From assembly GCF_033118175.1 (NCBI RefSeq), contig NC_083696.1, forward strand, positions 42,269,001 to 42,333,000: 64,000 nt of DNA, written 5' to 3'. The notes beneath the pieces were generated by a model. The model was not told the origin of the DNA, ran no database searches, and saw only the letters and a program-made list of their open reading frames with translations. Source of the stretch: Dama dama. Its lineage: Eukaryota; Chordata; Mammalia; Artiodactyla; Cervidae. The position numbers and the translations under genes were made by a program. Numbering within the stretch: the stretch's first letter is position 1; each line of letters starts with the position of its first letter. Shown here in pieces: positions 29,331-39,779 of this stretch.

Positions 29331-30279
29331 TGTCTACCTCTTGAGGGCACGCTTGGCCTTGTGTGGTCCTCAGAAAAGCTGACATGTCTCATCTGGTCTT
29401 TCCTCACCCCTTAGCCTCCACCCAAGAAACCTCTAAAGACAGCAGCAGTGGCTACAGACTGGGAACCACCAGAGGTTACTGGAACAAGAAGAACTCTTCT
29501 GGGTCATGTGACCCAACTTTCTGTATTCCCAGATGAGGCAACTGAGGCCCATAGAGACTTTCCAGTATGTCTGCAGCTTCTTCAGAACACTCTGGAGCTC
29601 TCTAGGGTGAAGAGAAGCAGAAGTTATCTGGGAGTGGGAAGCACAGGGTGGGAGAGGAAAGAACATAGAGGGGCCCCGGATACATCCATGCCTGAGTCTG
29701 GAACATCATCCCCCTGAGGAAAGAAACATGAAGCCTAACGCCAAGATTTATATCTAGGATTTTCAAGTTTTCAGAAGATAGTGCAGAAGAGACACATTTA
29801 TTGAGAGATGATAAATTCTCTCTTTGCAGATTTATTAGAACTGGTATAGAGCTGGTTCATAGATTTTTTTGGCAAAAGCCCTTAAACTTTTATATCCCAT
29901 CATAATGGTAAATGAAGTCCAGCAAACAGTTTAAATAATTCTTGATTACACGATCCTCCCCTGCTGCCTGTTCCAAGCCTCTACCCCTCCGGCTGGGCTA
30001 GATCCATAGGGGGAGGCATCTCCAGCCCTCGAGGCAGGCACAGCATGAGGGAATAAAATCTCTAAAATGGTCAAGTCATTTCAATCCAGAATCCAGGAGC
30101 TCAGCTTAAAAAAGATCTAATGTGACCATTGTCTAATGAGTAAATACTCAGGTAAAACTGATTTTTTTAAATTGAATGTCTGCTATATCAAAGATCCTTT
30201 AAGATTTGCTATCTCATTTTAGGGCTCTTGTTTTAATACTGTGAAATAGATTATCTTACAGGAATGTTCCCCACTCTCT
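29331..30279. other. No gene recognised
   Basis: Unassigned. A MIR-like scrap ('cagatgaggcaactgaggcc') lies at about 29530-29550. No domain in any frame. Confidence 0.35.
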
Positions 30280-30530
30280 CTCTCTGTGTTTATTCTGTTC
30301 TAGCCTCACTGGCTTCCTTGATAGTCCTCAGACACACCAAGAACCCTGGGGCTTCAGAGCCTTTGCACCTCCTGTGTCCCTAATGGGAAACTCTTCACTC
30401 AGATACACTTAAATGGCTTACTTCTTCACTTCCTTTAGTAGTCTGCTTAAATATCACCTAGAGAGAACTTCTCCATCACAAAATAGTCCTCTTTGTTACT
30501 TCTTTCTCCATTATCCTGCTTTGCAACTCA
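30280..30530 (-). mobile_element. L2 LINE 3' end, antisense
   Basis: 'acacaccaagaaccctgggg', 'ttcagagcctttgcacctcc', 'tgcttaaatatcacctagag', 'agaacttctccatcac' follow the complement of an ancient L2 3' end. Confidence 0.6.
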
Positions 30531-30544
30531 ATAAGAACACAAAG

Positions 30545-30895
30545 AGTTAAAAAATGGCAATTGAATTGTAAAGCACTCCACAGAAGAAAACACGTATATG
30601 GGAAATAAGCACATGAAAATGTGCTCAGCATCATTTGTAATTAAAGAAATGCCAACTCAAAACACAGTGAGATGTTGCTACAAACCCACTAGAATGGCTC
30701 ACAAACAAACAGCCCGTTACCAGGTGTTAGTGAAGATGTGACTAAATCAGAACTCTTATACACTGCTAATGGAAATGGAATTGGTATAACCAGTTTTGGA
30801 AAAGTTTAAGAAGTTAAAGAGACATCTAAGATAAGACCCAACCCTCCTACCCCTTAGCATATACTCAAGAGAAATAGAGCTGAAGAACTGATGCT
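30545..30895 (+). mobile_element. Old L1 (L1M) ORF2 C-terminal fragment, sense, split by BovB
   Basis: 'gaaataagcacatgaaaatg', 'tgctcagcatcatttgtaat', 'aactcttatacactgctaat', 'catatactcaagagaaatag' follow L1M ORF2. The next L1 wording ('aagcatttgttctttaaaag') appears at 31260, after the BovB. Confidence 0.72.
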
Positions 30896-31252
30896 TTCAA
30901 ACTGTGGTACTGGAAAAGACTCGTGAGAATCTCTTGGACAGCAAGGAAATCAAACCAGTCAATCCTGAAGGAAATTAACTCTGAACATTCATTGGAAGGA
31001 CTGATGCTGAAGTTGAAGCTCCAGTACTTTGACCACCTGATAAGAAAAGCTGACTCACTGGAAAAGACCCTGATGCTGGGAAAGATTGAGGGCAGGGGGA
31101 GAAGGGGGAGACAGAGGATGAGATAGTTGGATGGCATCATTGATTCAATGGACCTGAGTTTGAGCAAACTCCAGGAGATGGTGAAGTCTGGCTTGCTGCA
31201 GTCCATGGGTTCGCCAAGAGTTGAGCATGACTTAGCGACTGAAAAGCAACAA
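30896..31252 (+). mobile_element. BovB LINE 3' end nested in an L1M
   Basis: BovB from 'gaactgatgctttcaaactg' to 'ccatgggttcgccaagagtt' and a short 'gaaaagcaacaag' tail. Similar words 'aagagaaatag' and 'aagaaaaatag' flank it and may be a decayed target-site duplication. Contains a 67-residue frame of the RTE C-terminal region but many stops. Confidence 0.88.
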
Positions 31253-31302
31253 GAAAAATAGAAGCATTTGTTCTTTAAAAGCTTGCACTCAAATGTGCAC
31301 AG

Positions 31303-31634
31303 CTTAGCTGGGTGGTTCTCACTCAGGGTCTCTCACGAGGTTGTAGTCAATTTGTTGACCTGGGCTATGATCATCTGGAGGTGCTGAGAAATCTCCCAAG
31401 AAGCCTCCATTTACTCCATTGCTTTTTCTCAAGGATGCTCACATATCATGGCATCTAACTTCCCCCAGAGCAATTGATGAGAGATAGACAGACAGATGCC
31501 TGCAGACAGATAGCCTACAAGGTGAAAGCCTACAACCTGCCATCCTGATACACAGCCACTTGATCCACATGCTATTGATCACACAGATTAACCTTGGAAC
31601 AATGAGGAGGGACTATATGGGCGCATGAATGTGT
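31303..31634 (-). mobile_element. MLT1-type LTR (ERVL-MaLR), antisense, partial
   Basis: 'cttagctgggtggttctcac', 'tcagggtctctcacgaggtt', 'gcatctaacttcccccagag', 'cacacagattaaccttggaa', 'gggactatatgggcgcatg' are in MLT1 antisense order; the middle is shortened. A Bov-tA cuts its far end. Confidence 0.62.
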
Positions 31635-31635
31635 G

Positions 31636-31842
31636 TGCATGCTCAGGGCTATAGTCGTGTCCACCTGTTTGCAACTCCATGGACTGTCAATTGCCAAGCT
31701 CCTCTGTCCATGGGATTTTCCAGGCAAGAATACTGGAATGGGTTACCATTCCCTCCTACAGGGGATCTTCCTGGCCCAGGGATCGAACCTGTCTCCTGCA
31801 GTGCAGGAGGATTCTTTACCACTAAACCACCAGTGAAGCTCA
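31636..31842 (-). mobile_element. Bov-tA SINE
   Basis: Antisense: 'catgctcagggctatagtcg', 'gtccatgggattttccaggc', 'cccagggatcgaacctgtct', 'accactaaaccaccagtga'. Confidence 0.93.
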
Positions 31843-32734
31843 GGCCTCAGAGGTGACCTTGGTCTTTTAAGGCTGACCTTGGTCTCTTTGAACTTCTAGC
31901 TTTTTCTCTGATTCAGATGTTGGTTTCCTCCTGTATTCCCCATTCCTGCTCTGCTGAAATTTTTCCTGGGCAGTAAGGTGGAGCAATCACAGGACTCACC
32001 TCATCTCTGTCTCTTCTCTCATGTGTCATTGTCCTGTGCTACCAGACCTCCAATTGTCTGTTTTATTTATTTTATATATTTCATCTATTTTATGTTTGCT
32101 TCAGGAGGGAACATAAATCTTGTTCCTTTTACTTTATTTTGGCTGGCAGTAGAAGTCTTGATTCTTTAATATAAATTCCAGTTGTTGGCAAAGTCTTGAA
32201 TCTGAAAACAGATGTTTTGTGGGAGAGAGATGAAATGGATGGAGGGTGTCCGGGGGCGGGGGCACCCTGGGAAGCTGTGGTGAAGCTGTGGTTAGCTGAG
32301 GTTGTGGAAGGCAAAGAGCAGGCTGAGGTGCACAGTGAGGAATCAGAATATGGGATGAAAATCATCCTTATTTTATCAAAGGCCCATCTTGGTGATTTTC
32401 ATCTCCACCCCTTTTGGTGTTATTCCCTCTCCCATGGTGTCCCATCGAGAAAGTTTTGTCCCAGACTTGACATCTTTGATGTATGATCTTGTGGATTTCT
32501 CATTTTGCGTCATAATACAAGACTCTGAATGGTGCTAGGAGACTCAGGTGAGCCTTGCCTTGAAGGAGGGATGGAGGTGGGAAGAAGGGAGAATGGGTTC
32601 AGGACCAGAATCAGGCATCTGAGCTGTTTGTGGATGATGCCAGGAACCTGACCTACTGAGGATGCTGATCACTGTTTTCAGCAACAGGCTGCCTTCATGA
32701 CTCCCAACACTACTAATTTATTTGTCAATTTCTA
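31843..32734. other. No gene recognised; T-rich repeat scrap inside
   Basis: About 31990-32165 resembles an old repeat ('atgtgtcattgtcctgtgct', 'ggctggcagtagaagtcttg') whose family I cannot name, with a 'tttta(t)' run. The rest, including a 96-residue frame at 32196-32486, has no recognisable feature. Confidence 0.35.
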
Positions 32735-32758
32735 TGCTTCCACCTTTACTGAACATCT
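32735..32758 (+). repeat. Ancient mammalian repeat, left part, split by a Bov-tA
   Basis: 'ttactgaacatctac' resumes after the SINE as 'taggcactcggaacacaaca' (to about 33075); same ancient repeat wording as at 4880-5080. Confidence 0.4.
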
Positions 32759-32980
32759 ACTATATGCTTCCCAGATGGCTCAATGGTAAGGAATCCTCCT
32801 GCCAATGCAGCAGACACAGGTTCAATCCCTGGGTCAGAAAGATCCCCTGGAGAAGGAAATGGCAACCCACTTCAGTATTTTTGCCTGGAAAACTCCATGG
32901 ACAGTGGAGCCTGGAGGGCTATAGTTCATGGAGCTGCAAAGTGTCAGACATAACTGAGCACCTAAACAACAACTATATGC
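32759..32980 (+). mobile_element. Bov-tA SINE with 9-bp target-site duplication
   Basis: A sense copy bounded by 'actatatgc' (32759-32767 and 32972-32980). Head: 'gatggctcaatggtaagga', B-box-like 'ggttcaatccc'. Confidence 0.94.
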
Positions 32981-33075
32981 TAGGCACTCGGAACACAACA
33001 ATGAGCAAAATCGGCACACTCCATGTCCTCCTGAAGTCTACACTGTGGCAGGGGAGAGAGAGACTAAAGCAGTAA
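32981..33075 (+). repeat. Ancient mammalian repeat, right part
   Basis: Continuation of 32735-32758: 'ggcactcggaacacaacaat', 'gagcaaaatcggcacactcc'. Confidence 0.4.
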
Positions 33076-33559
33076 CCAAGCTTTTCAATTTCATCACAGA
33101 CGTGGTCGCTGCCAGGGAAAGGTGCCTGGCAAGTACCTGCCAGAGGGACTTGAGGGGAAGAGGAAAGGCTGGGAAGAAGCGAGTGTCAGCTTGTTGCCCA
33201 GCCCACCTTCCTCCCCGAAAGTGGCAGTGGTGTGGGCCTTCCTGAAGGGGCTTTCACATCAACGCATTAACATATGTCAACACTGCCCTGACTCCCAGGG
33301 GCTGCCAAGGTGGATCCGGTTACTCTTCAGAGTCAGTTTTCTAGGTAGAGTCAATATGCATAGGATTAAAGCACACATGAATTTTTGTTTTATAGTCTTC
33401 TGGGAACCTCAGAGTCCCCTGATTTACTGTGTAAGTTTAAAGTTGGTTGATTTTTCCTGATCCCTGATTTTATCAACAGAACTTAGGCTTCTTACCCCGC
33501 TTCATTATGTTCAGACAGCCCTGCCATGGAAAGCACATGGGCCAGACAGGCCTAGCGAC
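33076..33559. other. No gene recognised
   Basis: Unassigned. A 112-residue plus-strand frame (33122-33460) lacks any domain. Confidence 0.35.
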
Positions 33560-33715
33560 ATAGCGCTTGAACATGTGTATATGTATCTGTGTGCCTTTGT
33601 GTGTGTCTGTGTGTGTTTGCCTGAGTGTCTGTGTAGCACATCTGTGTCTCTGTGTCCCCTGCAATCATGTCTGTGTGTGTCTGTGTGTGTCTGTGCATGC
33701 GTTTGTGTAGAATGC
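33560..33715. repeat. Degenerate TGTGTC/TG-rich simple repeat
   Basis: Imperfect 'tgtgtctg' words repeated through about 150 bp. It produces a 127-residue histidine/threonine-rich antisense frame that is an artefact of the repeat. Confidence 0.85.
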
Positions 33716-34359
33716 TCTGATGTGGCCTTTTGGATGCATTTGTTTAGATGCGGTTGTTGGGGTGTGCTTGGGGGGCTTATGTTTAGTCCTCCCTTGATCC
33801 CTGACTCTCCCCATCCCTGACAATGTGTGTCCCCTGATGTGTCCCTCATTTGCGGGCTGTGTGCCACGCCATTCTGATACCTATTCCCAGCCACCTGCCT
33901 TCTCCTGGTCAGCTCTGTCTACTTCCGTGCGTTCATTCTCTGCTGACCCATCCATTCTGTGACTCTTCTTTTTCTCATTCATTGCAGGATGCAGATGATG
34001 CACACTTCTTCCAGGGACCAGACCCTCTCTGGCCACACCCACACCTTCTGATCTTAGCAGTTCAAATTTGCTGACCAGATCTCTGGTGACCCAAAAAGAT
34101 ATGTGTGTGCACACATGATGCCTATGAATATGTAGTGTGTTTTCCCTCTTGGGATTAGCAACTAAAACTATTCAAGTGTTCCCAGGGTCCAGTCCCATCT
34201 CCCAGATTATACAGATTATATGAGTCTTTTCCATTACCAACCTGCACAGGCAGACAGCATATGACTGCCGAATGATGTTCAGGAAGACAGAGAACATTTT
34301 TAGTGTACTAATTATGAACTTTACATACTCATGTAAACCAAACAGGCATCCTTTCAGGG
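33716..34359. other. No gene recognised
   Basis: Unassigned low-repeat stretch. Confidence 0.35.
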
Positions 34360-34490
34360 GTGGGGTATAAGAATTTGCAAGTGAAGACAAAGACTGAGAG
34401 AGGAGGGTCAGTGAATTGCCCAAAGTCACACAGCTAGAAAGTAGCAGAACTGAACTTTGAGCCTAAGTGGTCTGGCTCCTGAGATCAAGA
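34360..34490 (+). mobile_element. MIR SINE fragment
   Basis: 'gtgaattgcccaaagtcaca', 'cagctagaaagtagcagaac', 'ctaagtggtctggctcctga' are the MIR 3' region. Confidence 0.72.
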
Positions 34491-34877
34491 TAGCCATATG
34501 CTTTGTTTTTCAAAGCATAAAGTGGCTTCTGAGAAGAAAGTCATCAGTAAAGAGAGTAAAGGAAAAGGAAAGCAGTGCTTCTGAAAATACACTTTAAGGA
34601 GAGTTGGGACAGTTCCTGGCACAGGGACATAGCATGTAGTTCTGGGTGGTTCTGGAAAGAGCAGATAGGATTCTCAGATGCTATGATCTGGCCCACCTGT
34701 TTACCTTCTCCAGAATGGAACCCTGCTACAAGACCATTAGCTCAGATAACCAGGATAACACCTGCCAGGCTTCCAGTAAGTCCTAGGCACTTGATAAGGA
34801 CAGTTCTGATTACGTTTATGGATCTAAGAAGGAATACACAATGTGATTGGGTAGGTGGCTACAACTCCTACATTTCT
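34491..34877. other. No gene recognised
   Basis: Unassigned; a 108-residue open frame (34575-34901) runs into the neighbouring SINE and has no domain. Confidence 0.35.
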
Positions 34878-35083
34878 GCATGCGTGCTCAGTTGTGTCTG
34901 ACTCTGGGTGACCCCATGGACTGTAGCCTTCCAGGCTCCTCTGTCCATGGGATTCTCCAGGCAAGAATACTGGAGTGGATAGCCATTTTCTTCTCCAGGG
35001 ATCTTCCTGACCCAGGGATCGAACCTGGGTCTCTTGCGTGGGCAGGCAGATGCTTTACCACTAGTGCCCCCTGGGAAGCCACA
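34878..35083 (-). mobile_element. Bov-tA SINE
   Basis: Antisense: 'tgctcagttgtgtctgactc', 'gtccatgggattctccaggc', 'cccagggatcgaacctgggt', 'accactagtgccccctggga'. Confidence 0.94.
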
Positions 35084-35224
35084 CCAGTAGCATTTGAATT
35101 GGACAGTTTTAAATTCTTCTCTGGTTTTCATGTCTTTCACTGTGCCTTGCCTGAAGAAGCACCATGCTGCTCAGATACAGGAAAGCCTGATTCGTCTAAG
35201 CAGTGACAACCTGAGGTGGGTGGT

Positions 35225-35400
35225 CAGTGCATTTGAGTCAATTTGTGGAGAACTCTTCTACAAAATGCAGAGTCCTGGGCCCCACCCAGACCCACTGGAT
35301 CACCAGATGGGGTTGAGTGGTGCCTGGGAATCTGTATTTCACATGGACACCCAGCAGTTATCAAGCACACTGAGGATGAGGACCATGCCTCTCTCTCTAC
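35225..35400 (+). mobile_element. MER5A-type hAT DNA transposon fragment
   Basis: 'caaaatgcagagtcctgggc', 'cccacccagacccactggat', 'gtgcctgggaatctgtattt' in MER5A order. Confidence 0.65.
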
Positions 35401-35929
35401 CTTTTACCTTGTGGAGGGGTTGAGGCTGCCTTTCCCCTTAGGGAGTCTCTTTGGACATGCAGGTACCCTGAGCCAAGTCTAGAAGCTATGCCCTGTTTCA
35501 GGGTGGTAGAGCAAGAAAGGGTGGAGTTGACAGCATCCTTTCTTGACCTGGGAGCTGTTGGAGTGGATAGACCACCGTCACTTAGGATGGAGATCTTGCC
35601 TTGTCCATGGTGGAAGCCATGCACAGTGGAAGGAACATCATTGTCCTCCTTAGGCCCTGGGGTTGTCTGCAGCCCACCGGCCCAACAGGGCAGCGTGACA
35701 TGACCTATAGCCTGTTCTTTGGCCCCATAGTGCTCCTATTTCCCCTGTATCCAGGGTAGCGAGAGTCAAAAGTCTCATTCCCAAGGTTCCCGCTCTCCTC
35801 CTGGAGCACTCTGTGTTCTGAGAACTAGAAGGTTTTTCAGTATTCTAAATGTTATTATTATTATTTTTCCCCTGTGTTGAGTTGGAACCAGCCCACTCCG
35901 CAAGCAGAATCTATAGCTCTGAGAAGCGG
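35401..35929. other. No gene recognised
   Basis: Unassigned; short frames without domain, and an ATT repeat near 35850. Confidence 0.35.
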
Positions 35930-36125
35930 CAGAAAATTGGCAAGGCTTAATAAACCTCATGCCTGACGTGCTCCTGTGGCTATATATCAAAGGGAAAACA
36001 AATATATTGACTAATTCCTCTTGGAAGAACGTCCATAAATTACAGCTGTTTGAAACAGCCCGTTGTGAAAAAAAGGTTACGGATGATGTAACTTGCACCA
36101 TTATAGGTGTAACTACTCTGTGCCC
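35930..36125. promoter_or_regulatory. Candidate conserved non-coding (enhancer-like) block
   Basis: Repeat-free patch with many canonical sites close together: a perfect TCF/LEF word 'atcaaagg' (35986-35993), an E-box 'cagctg' (about 36045), a C/EBP-ATF-like 'tgatgtaac' (about 36084), a T-box half-site 'aggtgt' (about 36105) and homeodomain-like 'taataaa' and 'cataaatta'. A 161-residue open frame (35959-36444) overlaps it, but its sequence has no domain. Regulatory role is inferred from site density only. Confidence 0.35.
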
Positions 36126-36734
36126 AGGTTTAACTTCTGCTGAGCCTCTTAGCTTTGAGTGTGGGAAGGACCCAGCATCCCAGTATCCTGGAAGTCATGT
36201 GGTTTGGGGGAGAGAGGCTAATGATACCTCACTTTTGTCTTCTCAGAGGTCCCTCCCTCCCAGGGCTCCCTGCAGTGCTCCTGACAGCCCCGATGTGAAG
36301 GGTTTGGCTTCCCAGCATCAGGATAAAGATGATGTCTGTAGGTTGGGAAAGAGAGTGAGCTGTCACAAGTTAAATGACCCTTACCATGGCCCCATGCTCT
36401 GGACATGCTTAGACATGCCTGAGTCCAGGTCTGTTCCAAGCTAACACCCAGCCTCACATCCTCACATGAGAGTTTACACTGCCAGACCCTGGTCCACTTT
36501 TCACAAGATCATGAAGTTCTTCTGATGGGACCACTGTCTCCTAAGCTTATGTTAGCTGTCAAGGACGAAAACCCTCAATCCAGGTGTGTTTTCTTTGCTT
36601 GATTGCTTGAAAGTGCCCACCACCAGAGCCAGTGGAATATTCCAACAATGCTCTGCACTGGCCAAGTGTAAACCTTCACCAAGAGCCAGGGGATACCTTC
36701 AAAACCAGCCCCAGACTCCTGAGGTTATGCTAGA
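36126..36734. other. No gene recognised
   Basis: Unassigned low-repeat stretch covering the right part of the 161-residue frame. Confidence 0.35.
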
Positions 36735-36756
36735 CTGATGTTATTATCCCCATGTA
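36735..36756 (+). mobile_element. MIR SINE, left part, split by a Bov-tA fragment
   Basis: 'gatgttattatccccatgta' corresponds to the MIR core. The rest resumes at about 36876 with 'gaccagataagaatactgag' and continues to about 36990. 'tccccatg' occurs on both sides of the SINE fragment and may be its target-site duplication. Confidence 0.55.
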
Positions 36757-36872
36757 GAGTAGGAAATGGCAACCCACTCCAATATTCTTGCCTGGAGTAT
36801 CGCTTGGATGAAAGAGCCTGGTGGGCTATGGTCCACGGGGTCACAGAGTCAGACGTGACTGAAGCGACTTAA
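36757..36872 (+). mobile_element. Bov-tA SINE, 5'-truncated
   Basis: Body only: 'ggcaacccactccaatattc', 'gcctggtgggctatggtcca', 'gtcagacgtgactgaagcga'. The tRNA-like head is absent. Confidence 0.9.
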
Positions 36873-36990
36873 CATGGCAAGTGCACTGTCCCCATGGACC
36901 AGATAAGAATACTGAGCCTCAGCAGATTAGAGCTGCCCACACCACCAGTGGCACGAGTGGACCCAGTGCTCCCACCTCCTGGCTCCTGGG
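36873..36990 (+). mobile_element. MIR SINE, right part
   Basis: 'taagaatactgagcctcagc', 'agattagagctgcccacacc' and 'gtggcacgagtggacccagt' follow the MIR 3' region. Confidence 0.55.
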
Positions 36991-37024
36991 TCCGCTCACT
37001 CCCTAACAAGTCGTTGGCTTCCAA

Positions 37025-37135
37025 GCTTAGGTGCATGTCAAAATCACTGGGGTGCTTGAAATGCAGATTCCAGGTCTCCAGCCCAGACACTGAGAATTTG
37101 TTTTTAACAATACTCAAGTAGTACTCAACAGCAGT
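37025..37135 (+). mobile_element. MER5-type hAT fragment
   Basis: 'tgtcaaaatcactggggtgc', 'ttgaaatgcagattccaggt', 'agcccagacactgagaattt' fit MER5, diverged. Confidence 0.5.
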
Positions 37136-38374
37136 CATGATATACCCATATCCAGAACTCCTGGAATTGGCCAAAAGGTCTTTTGGTGGAAGCTGGATAG
37201 CTGTGTCTTCCCCTGGCATCCCTTACTGATCACAGGAGACAGTGGTTCTGTCAGTGGTTCTGTTACACCCTGACTATGCTGAATGAACCACTTATTCCAG
37301 AACTCTCACTACTGACTGAGGAGCAGCGGGAAGCCAGGGGCTCTTTCACTGGCCAGATGCTTCAAGAAATCCATGGGGACAGCAAGAAGATATGAAGAGG
37401 AGAGCCAATGGGCAGAAGAACAGGATTTGCATCAGAAAGGTGGGGCCTGAATCAAGCTTCACTATGTGGTTCAAATTGCTATGGGGCTAATGTAGGCATG
37501 TACAGTCAGTGTTTTCGGGTGTTGTGATCCCACTGTGGCAGGAGGGCTCTCATCAGGTGCCCCCCACTGGCAAGGAGCCTCTTTCAAGAGTGCCCTCCTG
37601 GCCCAGCCCGAGCCCCTCCCTTGCAGACCCTGAGCACACTAGCTCCTTAGCAGCAGGCGTGGGGGAGCAGAGACAGCTCTGCTGACGCAGGAAGATACCC
37701 CCTGCGCCTGATTGCAGTAATTGCTTGATGTTTTGTATTTGTCTACATATACCCCGTCAGTGGCAGCCACCCACTCAGTTTCTCTTGGAAAGCCTCTTGC
37801 TCTCTCTCATAACCACATGTTCACACATACACACAAATACACATGGCTGTGTGCCCAGCTTGGCCCACTTCCTGCCTTCTATTCACAAAGCAAAAATAGC
37901 CACAGACACGCTCACGGAGGAAGCTGATTGGACTGCCAGTTGCTCTCCCCCTCCTCTGATGACAGCCCTGAAAGCCACCCAACCTCGTCCTCATTTCCTT
38001 AGGAGGTCCAGCTGAGAGCCTGCATGTGGTGGGAGGGAGATGTCTGAATGGGCTCCTGCTCATCCTCTCTACCTGTCTTGATTAAAAGAGCCAGCTTCCT
38101 GGAAACTTCAGGGCACATAGCATGAGGGTCAGGAAGAGGACTTTATGAATGCCTTACTGAGGAGTGCAGATTTGTTTGGTGGGCAATTATAAACTAGATC
38201 TGTGGGTGCAGGAGACGGAGAGTCTAAAGGCCACTCAGATGGCATGATATGATTCTACACTGAACTCAGATTCGGAAAAGCAAGAGCTGATTTAGCTATA
38301 TCTCTGTCTGCCCAAAAGGGTTTAGCAATGGCTTCCTCCCTAGTGCTTCTTGTTTAATTTTAATTATATTTAAA
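37136..38374. other. No gene recognised; low-repeat stretch
   Basis: No repeat family or domain recognised over 1.2 kb. Some blocks (for example near 37705-37760) look complex and could be conserved, but nothing decides it. Confidence 0.35.
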
Positions 38375-39779
38375 AAATTATCATAAGCAACTTTAAGTGT
38401 TTTCAGAGCATACTGTTCTATGAATTTTATCACATGTATGTATTTGTGTGGGTTTCCTAGATGGTGCAGTGGTAAAGAATCTACCTGCCAATGCAGGAGA
38501 CACAAGAGATGCAAGGTGTATCTCTGGATTGGGAAGATTCCCTGGAGTAGGAGATGGCAACTCACTCCGGTATTCTTGCCTGGAAAATTCTATGGACAGA
38601 GGAGCCTGGCAGGCTGCAGTATATGGGATTGCAAAGAGTTGGACACAACTGAGTGACTGAGCACACACACACACACACATGTATTTGTGTAGCCATTACC
38701 ACTCTCAGAATACAGAACAGCTCCATTACTGCCACCCCCAAACTTCCTTGGACTTTCCCCATTCCTGATTTGTTCTCCATCATTATAGTTTTGTCTTTTC
38801 CATCATGTCATAAGAATGGAACCATACAGTATGTAACACTGTGCGACAACATGTCTTTGAGATTCATCCAAGGTGTCCCATGGATCAATAATTTGCTCTT
38901 TTTTATTGTTGAGTATTACTCTGCTGTGTAGATGTGCCATAATTTATTTATCCATTCATCCATTGAAGGGCATGGGGCTGGTTCTGCTTTTAGGTGAATA
39001 TGACTTTGTTTGAGCCTAAATTTTCATTTCCCTGGGATAAATGCTCAGGAGTGGGATTCTGGGTATTATGGAGATACATGTTTATAAGAAACTACCAAAG
39101 GATTTTCTAGAGAGACTCTATCATTTTGCATTCCTAATAGAAGCATATGAGAATTTCAGTTAGTCTGGACTCACCCTAGCACTTGATACTGTCAGTATTT
39201 CTTATTTTAGACATTTGGGTAAGTATATAGTGGTATCTCATCATGTCTTTAATTTGCATTTCTCTAATGGCTAATGATGTTGCACAATTTTTTGTGTGCT
39301 TATTTGCCATCTGTTTTGTTAAGTATCTGCTAAGTCTTTTGCCCATTTTTTAAATTGGGGTTTTTGTTTTCTTACTCTTGTGTTTTGAGAGTTCTGTCTG
39401 TATTTTGGAACAAATACTTTGCTGGATATGTGATTTGCAAATATTTTCTCTGAGTTTGTAGCTTGTCTTTTCATTCTTTTAACAGTGTTTTTTAAGAACT
39501 TTAATTTTGATGTGGTATAACTTAAAATTTTTCTTTTATAAACCATGCTCCTGGTGTAGTGTTTAGGAATTCTTTGGTAATTCTCAGGTCATGAAGCTTT
39601 TTCTCTTATGTTTTTATTCTAAAATCTTTATAATTTCACTTTTTACATTTATATTTATGATATATTTTGAGTTTTTTTATATATGAGATGGTGTGATGTT
39701 TATGTTGAGGTTTTATTCTTATTATTATTTTGCAGAAGGATGTCTAATTGCTCCAACACCATTTGAAAAGACTATCCTT
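38375..39779 (-). mobile_element. Old L1 (L1M), fragment 1: 3' UTR to ORF2 C-terminal region, outer host of the nest
   Basis: Antisense L1M: 3' UTR ('catactgttctatgaatttt'), then 'gaatggaaccatacagtatg', then ORF2 end ('ccattcatccattgaagggc', 'gtgatttgcaaatattttct', 'ccaacaccatttgaaaagac'). A 75-residue frame (39319-39546) still reads as ORF2p. The same element resumes at 41772 and 55742, after the nested insertions. Confidence 0.85.
38438..38690 (+). mobile_element. Bov-tA SINE with 12-bp target-site duplication and (CA)n tail
   Basis: A sense copy bounded by 'atgtatttgtgt' (38438-38449 and 38679-38690). Its tail has become a (CA) microsatellite of about 9 units (38661-38678). Confidence 0.95.

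Noticed and set aside
33511..33894. Histidine/threonine-rich 127-residue frame.
   Set aside because: Produced by the TG-rich simple repeat.
35959..36444. 161-residue open frame as a host gene.
   Set aside because: No domain, no signal peptide, no codon bias visible; overlaps a patch that looks regulatory. Could be tested by conservation of frame.
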